The translations under genes were made by a program, and so were the position numbers. Positions 1 to 11,520 of a stretch of DNA of 64,000 nt are shown here, piece after piece. Location of the stretch: the NCBI GenBank assembly GCA_050084985.1, contig JBITNC010000001.1, forward strand, positions 189,348,001 through 189,412,000, written 5' to 3'. Under the pieces are notes generated by a model. That model was given only the letters and a program-made list of their open reading frames with translations, made no database searches and was not told the origin of the DNA. How positions within the stretch are numbered: the first letter of the stretch is position 1; the number at the start of each line of letters is the position of its first letter. The stretch is from Nageia nagi. Taxonomy: Eukaryota; Pinophyta.

Positions 1-361
1 AGAACTGTATTCCTTCCTCCTTTTTGAATGTTGTATCAAGTGGGTGCTTGATAGCTGGAGTTGGTGCTCCAAGCAGTAGGTGCTGCTATATTTAAAGTGG
101 TAGTTGGTGCTACCCTTCATAGTTGGTGCTATGAATCTGTAAGCTTTCTTTAATGACTAGATTTGGATTGGAGTCCAAGCAGTCATGTTTGGGGATGTAG
201 CCAATCTGGTGAACCTCATTATATCTAGTGTTGTGTGATGTACTTGGTGTGCTTGCTCATTTTTCTTTGGCTTTTAATCTTTCTTTATTTATGAAGCTTA
301 AATTGATTATTTTTATATACATTGATTCACCCCCCCTCTCAGTGTCACTCGAAGTCCAACA
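1..361 (+). mobile_element. 3' end of a Copia-type LTR (solo LTR or end of an element outside the window)
   Basis: The stretch around 330-361 has the pyrimidine-rich tract, CTCAGTG and final CCAACA that close many plant Copia LTRs just before a methionine-tRNA primer site. No primer site follows; the next bases read as minus-strand gypsy integrase of element G. So this is the outer end of a 3' LTR or solo LTR inserted in G. Short repeats of TTGGTGCT and GTAGGTGCTGCT lie at 60-135. The 5' boundary is outside the window. Family assignment is from recalled LTR ends, not a search. Confidence 0.55.
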
Positions 362-1031
362 ATTTTTTCCATATGCTTTCTTAGCTCTTTTCTAATAAGA
401 TTTGAGATGTTTTAAGGCATGAACTCTCTTTCCATCCAATTATTCTAGCTTCTTTAGCCTTGCTTTTTGTTGCTCTTCCCAAATAATGATGCCTTATAGG
501 GACACCCTTATTGATGGTATCTCTACCTCCAATGGTAAGCCTACCTCAACTCCATAGATTAATAAAAATGGAGTATAACATGTAGCTGATTTGATGCTTA
601 TTTTGTAAGCCCATAATGAATATATAAGTTATGAGTACCAATCTTTATGATTCTTCTTAATTTTCTTACATAAGATGTCAATAATTTTATTATTGAATGC
701 TTCTGCTTGTCCATTTTCTTATGGATAATAGATTTATGACAACCTTTTCTTGATATTGAAACTTATGTAAAATTCCTTCACTTATTTGCTTATGAAGTTC
801 TTTCCATTATCCATGATGACATGAGATGGAACATCAAATCTAGATATGATATTATCAGTCATGAATTTCATAATTTGAAGCCCCTTGAAGGATCTCAAAG
901 GTATAGCTTCTGTGCATTTTGTGAAGTATCATGTAGTGATTAGAATGAATTTGTGTCCCTCATTAGATTTGGGATTGATGACTCCAATTAAATACAAAGC
1001 CCAAATGGAAAAAGGCCAAGGTGATATTTGT
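362..1031 (-). pseudogene. Ty3/gypsy (Tat-type) integrase, core and C-terminal part, element G
   Basis: Read on the minus strand, this begins ISPWPFSIW, continues through a degraded HKFILITT segment, DVPSHVIMDNGKNF (core aspartate retained) and ENGQAEAFN (core glutamate retained). It then gives LWAYKIS and the C-terminal VEVGLPLEVEIPS and LEQLDGKRVHALKH-like segments. This is the retroviral-type integrase of plant Tat gypsy elements, which inserts element cDNA into nuclear DNA. At least five in-frame stops are TAA where glutamine is expected. The upstream zinc-finger part is displaced to 13,705-13,833 by insertion B, and the downstream end is cut by the LTR fragment at 1-361. Identification is firm; the gene is dead. 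Confidence 0.85.
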
Positions 1032-3097
1032 TGATTAGTATAATGTAACCTCAATGGTTTGGTTTGGTTGTGTTCTCCACTTCTCACAATGGTAGGTTCC
1101 TTGAAAGAGTAAAAGGTGGTGGGAATGTACTCGTATTGGTTTTTTGCTCAATATCTGATTTATAGGCCATTTCCTATCTATATTTAAGGTCAAAAGTAAT
1201 ACGAAAGGAATAAAAATATGGAGAGTTATAGGAAAGAGATAAGTAAATAAATAACTAAAATAGGAAATTTATAACTCAAGCATTGCAACACAAGTAGCAA
1301 TCCATATCCAAGATTAATAATAGCAAACAATCTCACACTTGGGGTCTCACAATCATAATACACAACCATAATTTGAAGAAAACATTCCACACATAACATT
1401 CACAACATCAATAACAACCACTTTGTTGCAAGAGGGCAAAGCATTATCTATTTGCATTATCATATGTGAATTACTTTTATAGATTAGGGCAAATTTGTTA
1501 AAATGTTTAACCTTCTTAATTTCTAAAAATTAGCTATTTATACAACTTCCCCATTGGGTGGTTGGGTTTCATTAATATACATTACTACTAGCATTGAATG
1601 AAATAACTAAAATAGCACTATTTACATAAATGCTACAATTATGTTAGATTATACAATGGATAAGTACTAATCAACATAACTATATGAACTATCTAGGAAT
1701 TTGCAACTTTTGATCAACCATGTCCATAAAGCTTCAATCCTTTTGACATGTCATTGATTTCTCCTTCTTCAACCCTATAACTAATTAAATATAACACTAT
1801 TGTTGATTGAAGGTAGCACTGTAGCTAATTGAGCAATTATTTGATTGCACATTGATTGGCATGATTTGGTTGTATGCTTTATCAACCACTATCTACTTCT
1901 TTGTAATCTTTATGATCTCTACTATGGATGTCGGTAATCAGAGTAATGATGGTTGATAGACATTATGTTCACTTGGATCAAGAAGAATTGCCACTGTTAT
2001 GTGGAAATGAGTTAGTGTCAACACATTAATAGGGCATCAAGGTTCAAACACTTAAAATGAAGTGGAATCAAGTGTTCTTTCTCATACACTATTCTTTCAC
2101 TTGCTTTGTAGGATCTATGTTCTTCTTCTGAGCTTTGTTGATGATTTGGTTCTTCTAGGACATGTTTATTTTCATGAAAAAATATGATATCATCTCTAAG
2201 GATTGATGGGATCTATTGAAATTTTGATTTCTCTAAGACCCGTTGATTTCCACAAAACTATGACATCACCTTTTGAAATTATTGGGCTCTATTAATATTC
2301 TTCAAAAATTTGCACCCACCATTACTTGGTCTAAGACTTGCTAATTTTGATCAAAAACTATGATGTAATCTCCCAAAATTGCTAGGCTCTATCGATATTC
2401 TAATTGTATCGAGACTCGTTGATTCTAATTGAAAACTATTATGTCATCTCTCAAAATCATCAAGCTCTATTGATGCTCTTCAAAAGTTTGCACTTGCCAT
2501 TGCTTGTTTTGAGACCTATTTATTTTTACCAAAATTTGTTCCATCATCCTTAAAAATCCTTGAGCTTTGTTGATATTTTTCAAAAGTGGAACTCTAAATA
2601 TGTACAAGTTTTGAACATCTCTGCCAACAATTTCTAAAGACTCTAAGGTAATAAATATGATTTCAAGAATTTTTACATACATGACTTTTTGATTATAGTA
2701 GAGAAGATTACATGAATCCCAAGCACTCTCAACTCTTGGTCATTAAAGAATAAAATAATATAAAATTGACATAAGTTTTATTGACATAACTCCTGAGTAA
2801 CTTTATTTACATAATCCTTGGGTACTACTAAAAAAAATGACATAACTCCTAGGTGTCCTTATTTACATAATTCTTGGGTACTAAAAAAATGACTCTCGAC
2901 ACTCTAATGAAAAGAAATGAGAAGAGGGGGAATTTATAATGAAAGAATACAAAATTTTATAGCTCATGACTTTAGAAAGAATAATGTCCTCTCGGGTACT
3001 CTTATATACATAGCTCCCGTGTAGTAAAGAATGAAATAATGAATAATGAAAAATAATAAAATTACCCAAATTTTGAGTGTTATACTAAAGTAATACA
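1032..3097 (-). repeat. 3' LTR of element B
   Basis: It aligns along its whole length with 11,521-13,704. Both copies begin TGATT(A/G)GTATA on the plus strand and end near TTTTGAGTGTTATA. This copy is about 120 bp shorter; one difference is a 35-45 bp segment near 12,300 (TAGCACTGTAGCTAATTGA-like), which is doubled in the other copy. Short direct motifs such as CAAAACTATGATGTCATC recur inside it (2,170-2,560), giving a degenerate internal array. No open reading frame of note. Confidence 0.85.
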
Positions 3098-3399
3098 ATC
3101 TTTTGGTAGCTCTTTGGGGTCTCTACCTATTGGAGAATATAACCCATCAACTGCTACTCCTAGTGGCTTGTTTAGAAATGGATATGGTTGTAATCTCAAT
3201 TGCTACCATCATCTTTGGTGGGAGGAATGCTTGCATCCTTTTATTTAGTTCACTCAGATGTTTATAATCAACTTGTGATAGGATGAGGGATACCTTAATT
3301 TTCTCTATGTCTACTTTGAACCCTTCTAAGACACTATTTAGCCTTCCAACATGTAAAAATTTTACAATGGCTTCTTAAACCAACTCATTTATTTGTTGC

Positions 3400-6300
3400 A
3401 GATTTGAAATTTGTGTCTCAGAAAAAGATTGTTCCAAGAATTGAATGGTATTGGCTACCTAATTGGTAGCACTACCATATACATTCTACTCTTCCCATAT
3501 TTTGGGAGCTTTTATTTCAATTAAAGAATTTGTTAACAAATCCCAACTCTATTATGAGCTAGTTTTTATTTATGTCCATGTTGAACACCAAACTTTGGAG
3601 TTCACAAATTTCTTGGATCCTTTTTTGATATGACTATTTTGGATTGGAGGAGACTTTTACAAACTCCTTTTCAGTCACTATCTTTAATTGAACCTACATC
3701 CTTTCCAAAACGTTTTTGGGTATATCTAAAGCTAGCTTATGAAGAGCACTTGGAGGATGAAATTCCTTAATGGCCTATATAGCTTCCTCCTTAAGTAGAT
3801 GTAAGTGAGATAATGTTATCGTTCTATCACCAACTTGCTCTACCAAGGATTTTTTGAAGTTTTTCATAAGCAGTAATAGCTTTGCATTATCATATGATAT
3901 CACTTTATTTACTACACTAATAATCTACATCTCAACCTCAATCTATTTGATTTTTTGAGCATCCATGACTGCAGCTTGAACTTTGTGCTCCTCTATCACT
4001 TGATTTGTAGTATCTAGGTCAACTTTTGATGTTGCCATGCTCTTATCAAATTCAATTTTCTATTTCTCAAGCTTTATTATCAAATCTTTATTCTTATTTT
4101 GCAATTTGGCTACTATTTTGTCTTTAAGGGAGTAGTCTTTCTTGTATTGATCAATTTTCTTATTCAATTTCTCTATTTTAGTCTCCATTACTTGAAGACT
4201 TTTACCAGCTACCATTGAAGTATTTATCAAAAACCTAAATTCGTCAATAGCTAATGTGGTCTACATATTTACATCTATTATTGTTGTGGGAGTAAAATCT
4301 AGCTACCCTTTTTTGAAAGGCATCTAAGTAATTTTCATATCCCTTATCTTTGTTACTTTGCTCAAAATTCTCAACTATTGCTTAGGGAATATAGGAGATT
4401 TATTAACAAAAGTTGCCCAATCAATGAGCTCTATAATTTGTGTAGAAAAAATTGATTTTATTTCCTCTTGTGAGGCTATAGGAATAAAAGAATGAGTGAA
4501 AATAATTTCACTTGCAATAGGTATCTCAACTTGCTGAATTAGTTGGGATTGCTAGGGATGAGTCAACTGCTAGACTTCTAGTTCAGCTTTGGCCTCTTCC
4601 ATGGCCTCACCTTGTTCTTTAGGCTTATCCATTGGGCTAGAGTCCTTTTTTCTAAATTCATCATAATCATCACCATCTCTTGGCCCTACTCTATTTGCCA
4701 CTACTACTATCTTTTTGGCCTCATGTATATTTTTCTAGCTTTGTTGAATCTATCTCTATCCCTCTTCTAGGATTTCCTTTTGTTCTTGTTCTTGAACTTG
4801 TTTTGCACCACTAGCATATATCATGTGGCTCTTTGAACTCTTCTAGATCAAAAATTTATGCTTCTTGTATCACCACCTTTGGGACTTCTTCTATTGCCTC
4901 TAATGGTGAAGGTATAGCCATTTGTGACTGTGATCTTACTATAGTTGACCAGGGCTTTTTAATGGGCTTTTGCTCCTTCTCTAATGTCTGCTCCCTTTGA
5001 GCAAGAGTTTGAACTTTTCTTTTCTTTTTGGTAGAAGGTTCCTAGGAAGAAGTGGTGGTGTTTGAAGGGTTTTGTTCTCCCTTCTTTAGGAATTGAACCA
5101 TGTCATATGGTTTCTCTATTTGCATTATCCTTTCCTCTATAGAATATTTCTTGCAAAAATGTGGAGGAAAAGGCTATCCCAACTCTGGCAGAGGATCTTT
5201 GGAATACTCTACCTACTAGTATTTATCATATTTGAGCTTTTCAAATAATTCACTTTCAATGTGGTCAATTTTTGTAGTATACTCAAATTTGAATCTTGTA
5301 AAATAATGAATTTTGTTGGTACCCCACCCAAGATATGTTAATTGGGTGAGGACCTCTGGGTTGACGGAAAAATCTTGCCTCTTATTTTTCTATTTCTTAT
5401 ATTTTCTTATTCCTTTTAGGGCCATCTAGGCCTTATTCAAGGGTACAAATTACCAATTAGGTACATTTCTACCTCTTACTTAGTTTTATTTACAAAATAT
5501 TGTATATGGGGCCTATTGTCATGGACAAATGCTGGATGTTTTTTGCTAGTCCTTATTATCTAGGTAATTTTCCCTGATGGGTCATACATCCATGTAGTTC
5601 CCAACTTATCTAACTTGAATTTTATACAATAAATTGGGTTATACTCTCTGTACATCCTATCTCTAAAATAATAAAATTCTTAATAGAAGTTGGTATATTT
5701 ACAATTGACTTAAAGTTACCCCTATACCCATATTTACTCTCTATGGCACAAATCTATCTACCCATCTCTACTAAATACAATTGGGGGGTAACATATTTAG
5801 GCAAAAAGTAGGGTTTTTCAAAATACCCATACTTGATTATTATGATGCGATTTCTCAAGAAGTACTAGTCATCAATTTTATTTTCACCTTGTAGCTCCCT
5901 TATTGTGCTCTTATGTAGCTTACTAGGGATTTTTCTAGTCAAAATTTTTATTACAGTTTCATAGAACTTTTCAATGAACTCATAGGAGAATCCATGCAAC
6001 TTGGTCAAAATTGGTACCATCAAGTCAATTGGCATTGATGTAGCACTACAACTAGTTGGCTCAACTAGGAGCCCCATCTCTATAAGTTTGTCCAAATTTT
6101 GATAGAAAAATAACCACCAAAGATACGAAGAATGTCTAAAATATGATTTTTCAATCTTGAACAAACACCTCTTAATTTCTTCAGTTATGAAAGTTAAAAA
6201 ATCATAGCAAATGTGGGCTTCTAAAATATTATAAGCCATGTGCACCATGGCTTCATTTGCTTCTATTTGGATCTTCTTTTCTAGAATGATTGCAAGTGCC

Positions 6301-6995
6301 TATAGCACTTCTCTATGTTTCTTTCTTTCAAAAAGAGCTATTTAGTAGCTTGACAAGAGTTTTGCTTTTTTGCTATCCTGGTATCTCCCATTGATCCAGC
6401 TCAATATTTCAACTTGATTAATATAAAAATCATGCTTCTTTTTTTTCAAATCAATTTGTTTTTTAGCATGAAATTTCTAGTCTATAGGAACAACAAATGC
6501 TTGGATGATGGAGTTAGGACAGTAGTCTAGCACTACTTCAAATATTGGCTTAGAAGTATCTCCCTCTTCAATGCTCTTAAACATACTAATTTGGTGCCCC
6601 TTTTGATGATGCCTATGTGCTAGGGAGTACAAGAGCTCAAGGTAGGTGAAGGATTCATATGGCACATAATATACCAAACCTTGGTCAATCATAACATCTC
6701 TTTTAGAATGAGCAAGTGATTTTTCTTTTTCACTGACTTCAGGTGTCTTAAGCTTCAAAAGAACACAGCTAGGGTCAACTCTCCATGTATCCATATGACT
6801 GATTACTCCCATATCAATCCAATTCACTCTTGGTGCATTATTTACATATTCTTCTTGTAAAGAGAGTAGGTTAGTGTTAAGTTGTTCCACTATGGCTGCA
6901 GAAGATGATTGAGAAGTCATCATGGTATTAACACCTTTTTTTAAACCTCTAATTGTCATTAAAAATAGCAATTTGGGTGATGCAAGGTCCTGCAA
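3400..6995 (-). pseudogene. Unrecognised long accessory ORF downstream of integrase in element B
   Basis: A broken minus-strand coding region starts at ATG 6,995 (MQDLASPK; a second ATG gives MTSQSSSAAIV). It reads in one frame through 6,477 and on to 5,865, with only three internal stops in the gap between 6,477 and 6,248, and continues in shifted frames to about 3,400. The first roughly 380 residues look globular, with WIDMGVISHMDTW and YVPYESFTYLELLYSLAHRHH. Around 4,000-4,280 it turns strongly charged and coiled-coil-like (KIEKLNKKIDQYKKDY, KLQNKNKDLIIKLEK); around 4,860-5,120 it is rich in K, E, P and S. It lies between integrase and the 3' LTR, where some gypsy lineages carry an env-like or extra ORF, but I see no signal peptide or transmembrane segment. 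Function unknown. Confidence 0.6.
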
Positions 6996-6999
6996 CTTC

Positions 7000-7430
7000 T
7001 TTCTTTCTCAAGATAACTTGGCTCTAAAAACTCTAAGCTCTGAATGTTTTGAAAACTTGAGTGCTCAAAATTAGCTAAGTGTCAAACTATAAAGTATGGG
7101 AGGAGTTTTATTTTTCTAAAGTTGGTAAGATTTCCATTAATGGTAATTACTTTTTGAGGATCTCAAGACTCATGCATTGTATGGATTGATCTATTATAGG
7201 CTAGATTAGTAAATTCAAAGCACACCAAACTTAATTTATTATACTTGTATGGTGGTTTGTAAAATCTTAGAAAATCTTTCCTCAAATGCTATTTTATTTA
7301 GTGACAACTGATCAACATGCCAGCATTAACTCTTGACTAAACTAAAGTTGATAGCTAAGTAGTACGCCAACATTAACTCCTAATAAGATTGAATTAAATT
7401 TGATCATTAAAGACTATTTGCTTTTTTTTT
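7000..7430. other. Non-coding spacer in element B
   Basis: This lies between the integrase end and the accessory ORF start on the minus strand. It is AT-rich with no recognisable coding. A short imperfect duplication (GCCAGCATTAACTC and GCCAACATTAACTC) lies near 7,319 and 7,365. It could hold a promoter or leader for the downstream ORF, but I see no convincing element. Confidence 0.4.
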
Positions 7431-8100
7431 TTAAACTATACAATGCCTTGCAAGGAATACAAGCTTACCTTAAGACCTAGTAATGTTTTAAATAGATCCT
7501 ATTGATGGGAATAGGTAAATTCTAGAACCCAATAACATCCTGTAACTTGAATGCATTATTTCACATAGATTGGATAATGATTGAAGGCCTACTCTAAAGA
7601 GAGTTAAATTTTTGGCATCTTTCAGGTTTTGCTCTTTCCTCATCCCATTTGAGGACAATATCACCTTATTCAAACTTCACCTAAGAAGATGTTTTCTTAT
7701 CAAACCACCTCTTAATGATGTGCTGGCAATGCTGGAATGACTCATATGCTTTGTTTGGATCTTCCTCCAATTTTAGGAGCTTATTATATCTAGAATGTAA
7801 TGGCTCAAAGTCATGGTCTTCCATTTCTTGTAAGATTTTTAAAGCTGATAACTCCATATGTACTAGCAACACTGGTCTTTTACCATATACAAATGCATAT
7901 GAGGATGTCTTTATTACTGATTTTATACTAATTCTATTAGCTTATAATGCATAGTCTAATTATGTATGCCACTATCTGGTATTCCTTTCAATTGTTCTCT
8001 TGATGATCTGGGTAAGATTTTTGTTAGTTGATTAAGCTAGCTTGTTACCTTATGGGTAATAGTTTGAAGAGAATAACTAGTAGATTCCATACTGAGCTAT
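7430..8100 (-). pseudogene. Gypsy integrase C-terminal half, element B
   Basis: The minus-strand reading gives QYGIY, FSSNYYP, STNKNLTQIIKRTIERN, the YALWANRIS-like segment, TSSYAFVYGKRPVLLVHMEL, then LKILQEMEDHDFEPL, YNKLLKLEE, and a basic RWFDKKTSS followed by VLKWDEERAKP. This is the second half of a Tat-type integrase, carrying the region after the catalytic glutamate and the GKxPVLP and KFxxGDxVLKW landmarks. The HHCC finger and the first catalytic aspartates are missing. The deletion joins this directly to the linker before RT at about 8,100. Stops are again mostly at expected glutamines. Confidence 0.8.
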
Positions 8101-8319
8101 AAAGTTTGATAGATTTTCTCTAGCAAAACACTCTGAACCAACTTTTACATACTTACTAGGCTCTACCTCTAGCTCAATATAATTCTCCTTCAAGATGAAT
8201 GAAGACTTAGCCTTTAGGACATCTTCTAAATCAAATAGTCTTTCAAAAGAGAATAGTCCTTTTGGTATTACATTATTTCTGAGTTGAATGACATCTAATT
8301 CTTGGAAATAATCAGGCAT
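8077..8319 (-). pseudogene. Pre-RT linker of Tat-type polyprotein, element B
   Basis: An 80-codon open stretch on the minus strand contains RNNVIPKGLFSFERLFDLED and EPSKYVKVGSECF. From memory, in Tat-type plant polyproteins this (N)VIPKGLxxLExLFD plus KxxKIG arrangement precedes the VFAWSYEDL motif and the reverse transcriptase. Here RT never begins: at about residue 70 the reading switches to integrase (AQYGIY). The open frame therefore spans an internal deletion junction. The region binds no known ligand; it is a spacer in the polyprotein. Confidence 0.65.
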
Positions 8320-8433
8320 TTTCTAAGTACCAAAAGTGTGGACCACTGCTTCATCTACAAGAAAGTTGATAATATGCTCATTGGAGTTAAATACCTACCA
8401 AAAGTTTGCAACATTAGGTATTGAAGGCCTACA

Positions 8434-8900
8434 CTAAACTTTGAATCCAAGAGCTCCTCTTCTAGCAAGTGCATTAGCTACTTGGTTGTGCCTTCTAGGA
8501 ATAGATACAAGATTGATAGCCAAAAATGACTCCAATAAATCCCACACTCTGTTCTTGTAATACTTTAGATAATGGTGCTTTATGTTGATTTGATTTCTAA
8601 CTTGCTTAATGATCAATTTAGAATCACCATGGATAATCAGGCATCTAATACCTATATTGATTGCTTTAGATAACCCTAAATAAAGGGCTTCATATTCAGT
8701 AGCATTATTTATATAGGTCCATGTGAATTAGAAGGAGAATCTTTTGGTAGCCCCCTTGGGAGATTTGAAGACCACTTGAGCTCCACATCCATGTCTACAT
8801 TGGGAACCATTAAAATACATCATCCATACCTCATGTTCTTTATCATTATTAACTAAAATTGGCTAAACTTTATGATATAGATAATAATTACTTATGCCAG
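8434..8900 (-). pseudogene. RNase H domain located upstream of the RT position, element B
   Basis: The minus-strand reading begins WMMYFNGSQCRHGCGAQVVF, then NNATEYEALYLGLSKAI (the E in TEYEAL is the second catalytic acid), IHGDSKLIIKQV (third acid) and PRRHNQVANALARRGAL (a tyrosine- and histidine-poor final segment with N where the last aspartate normally sits). This is an RNase H fold enzyme of the archaeal-like type found as a second RNase H in Tat elements; it degrades the RNA strand during cDNA synthesis. The first acid (FDG to FNG) is lost. The protease lies directly upstream. Confidence 0.75.
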
Positions 8901-9071
8901 CATCTATGACCTAATAATTTAGATCATTAGTTGATAGAATCTGGTTGTCAGTAGTGATTCATTTAGTGTGTCACTTTCAAATATCTCCACTAGTTGTGGA
9001 TCATTTATACAATTTACTTCATTGATCCTCTTGAGATGAATAATTTTAGTGCCTTTATTCAGAATCTTCAC

Positions 9072-9700
9072 CTATTTATTTTGAAAAAAAAGAAAATGAT
9101 GACTATAGTCTAAGGCTAGGTACCCTCCCAATTTAGTAGTAAATTTTCTAGAAAGATAAATTTCAAATAGAGATGGAAGATCAACTATAGTAATGTGTTG
9201 AAAAACATGAATATCAAGGAAGGCATTCAAGGTTATTTGAACACATTTAACACTACCAACAACATCTACTAAGGAAGAATCTAAATGTATGACACCATTA
9301 ATGCATCTTGTAATGTATAATTTTATTTTGTTTACAACAACTTTAGGGATAACAATTATGGTAGCTCTAGTATCAATCATACAATTGTTTACTATCCAAC
9401 CTTCTAATCTCAAGGATAAATAGAAAGGTGGGGGTCTTGTTACACCTATTGGAGCTAGAGGGACAACTTTAGACATAACATAGACAAGATTTTCTTTATT
9501 TGTCCTCTTTTTACTATTTTTTAACTTTAAAACTTCTTACAAAAGATCTAATTGACCTAGTGTCTTTAATGCATCAAACATTATCATCTTAGAAGGAGTT
9601 TTCTTCAATTCTTCCATAATATTATATGAAGCATATGGGATGGACTTATTTGGTTATACTTGCTAATGTATTCTAAAATGTTGAATAGCCTTTGCTTTAT
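9072..9700 (-). pseudogene. Retropepsin-type aspartic protease, element B
   Basis: A 134-codon open frame (9,072-9,476) reads PPPFYLSLRLEGWIVNNCMIDTRATIIVIPK, then a hydrophobic strand region and DLPSLFEIYLSRKFTTKLGGYL. This is the protease of a plant gypsy polyprotein, which cuts Gag-Pol into its parts. The catalytic D-T/S-G-A triplet is D-T-R-A here; replacing the glycine should abolish activity. Upstream codons to about 9,700 (YNIMEELKKTPSKM) belong to the same reading and match the usual segment before protease. Confidence 0.75.
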
Positions 9701-10399
9701 GATAATTAATGATAAAAGGATGTCTCAATGTACTGGATCTTTCTTTCTCTATGACTTGTTTTCTTCTAGCAGTAGGGTTTATTTCATTCAAGGAACTAGT
9801 ACTTGGGTTTGATAAAATAGTACCTAAACTTGATGAAATAGTGCATGGATTAAATGGGACTTGATGATGTTGGTCCTAAGGTTGAGCTGAGGGAGTCTTA
9901 GCTTTCTTAGGTTTAGGTTGGGCTTCAGTAGGAGATTGATACTATTGAGTAGTTTGAGGTTGCTATGGGACTATTGAAGAAGTTGCTCTAGTTTGAACAT
10001 AATTTGCTTATTCTCTAACATATGCTAGAACTTAAAAGTTAACCATTATGAGGTAAATAGTAGGATCTAGAGTAGGTTCTACCATCTAGTTAGAATGTAA
10101 CCCCAAATACTGATGTTGATATATCATAAAAGAATCTAAAAAATGAGCTAAACATGGTGGACACCATTCTATCTATAGAATTGGTCATAACAACATTCTC
10201 AATTATTTTAAGAGGATTAGACTATTATGGCTAGTTGAACTTGGATTGGAATCTTGGTTGATACTGATTATCGTATCTTCAATAATTAAAACCATGATTC
10301 TATCATTCTTATAGAGTGAGCTTGTTGGTTAAATTTTTGATAGTTATCTTAAATTACCTTATTCTCTCCTCTTCTTGAGATTTAGGTTTAGTACCAGTG

Positions 10400-11086
10400 C
10401 TTATGGATGCAAGAGCAAGTACTACTAGTAGCTAATTTTGATAATAGGTTTGGGAGGAGGTGGTAAGGTTAGAACTCCAAGGTGACCTATTTATGGAGCC
10501 TTCTTGGAAGGTAAACTTGGAAATACAAGCATGATTATTCTAAGCTACATTTTACTAGAGGACACCAAGGTATGTTTTGTAATATTTACTTTTTGATAAA
10601 CATCTAGGAATGTATCTCCTGATATAACAATAAGCATATTAAGGTTAGAAAGAAAAGCTTTTCAATAATATACCAGAGCTTGAGCATTTGTTGGTCTAAT
10701 CCTTACTGGTATGGATTTCCATGTTCTCTTAAATATGATACTAAAATCATCAATAGATTCATGTGGATGTATTTTGATACATGCTATGAGGTTAAAGAAT
10801 GTGCTATCATCACCATCTATAGAAAATATTTAATCAAGGCTTGACACAACTCTCTCCATGAATTTATAGATTGGGGGGTGAGAGTTCTAAACCATTCAGA
10901 TGCTTTTCCTTCAAAAGAGTGTGACAGTAACTTTGTCATCATAGTTTCATCAATAATATTGAAGCTTGAAAACAATAATGATACATCTTGATAGTGCTCA
11001 TATGGCATCTTTTTAGAGCCATCATACTTAGGCAAAAATTTAAAAGCTACTTGAGGTATAGGTAATGAATTAACAGCTACAACCAA
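10400..11086 (-). pseudogene. Gag (retrotransposon gag domain), element B
   Basis: The open start at 11,086 reads LPIPQVAFKFLPKYDGSKK, HYQDVSLLFSSFNI, LSHSFEGKASEWFRTLTPQSI and NSWRELCQALIKYF. This is the standard plant gypsy Gag core with the KAxxWFxxL and SWxEL landmarks. A stop at 10,817 is followed by further Gag sequence in shifted frames to about 10,400. Gag packages the element RNA in cytoplasmic particles. No intact CCHC knuckle was found; 9,720-10,390 is a degraded linker with P/T/Q-rich coding. Confidence 0.75.
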
Positions 11087-11520
11087 AGGATGACTATTAT
11101 TTCAGGTAGAAAAATCTATTGGTTGAGCCATACTTTAATAATGTATAAGAGCTGAAGGATTTTTTGGGAATGAGTCAAACATAATTGATAAAAGGGTATC
11201 CCTTAAAGGGATCAAAGGAGACAAAACTTGAGATATCTTTCATCTAATCCTCCTATGAGGAAGTGATAACTCTTGAAATCTAGGCTATCTAAGGGAATTT
11301 TTAGCACTACTTCTAGTTAGTCTACATTCTGAAGGTGCCAGGGTTTACTATTTTTGACTAGTTGATAGCAGAGTCACCAATAAGGTTACAAAAACCTTAT
11401 AATCTTGAAGGATCAATTTGATAACCCACCAAATGAGGCTATCAGGCCTAACAACACCTACTAAATATGATATTTAGCTCGTGTCCCATCAGGTATGCCA
11501 AAAATAGAATTGGCTACTAT
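11087..11520 (-). other. Leader of element B between 5' LTR and gag, candidate primer site
   Basis: No coding is seen. Reading inward from the LTR, a segment at about 11,470-11,495 gives TTTTTGGCATACC followed by TGATGGGACACG. A second at about 11,376-11,393 gives TTGGTGACTCTGC, which resembles the GGCGACTCTGC primer-site motif I recall from Tat/Ogre elements. Neither abuts the LTR exactly, so the primer site is undecided. Confidence 0.35.

Noticed and set aside
11376-11393. TTGGTGACTCTGC as a certain primer binding site of element B
   Set aside because: It is about 130 bp inside the LTR boundary set by the integrase junction, so it cannot be accepted as the primer site without other copies.
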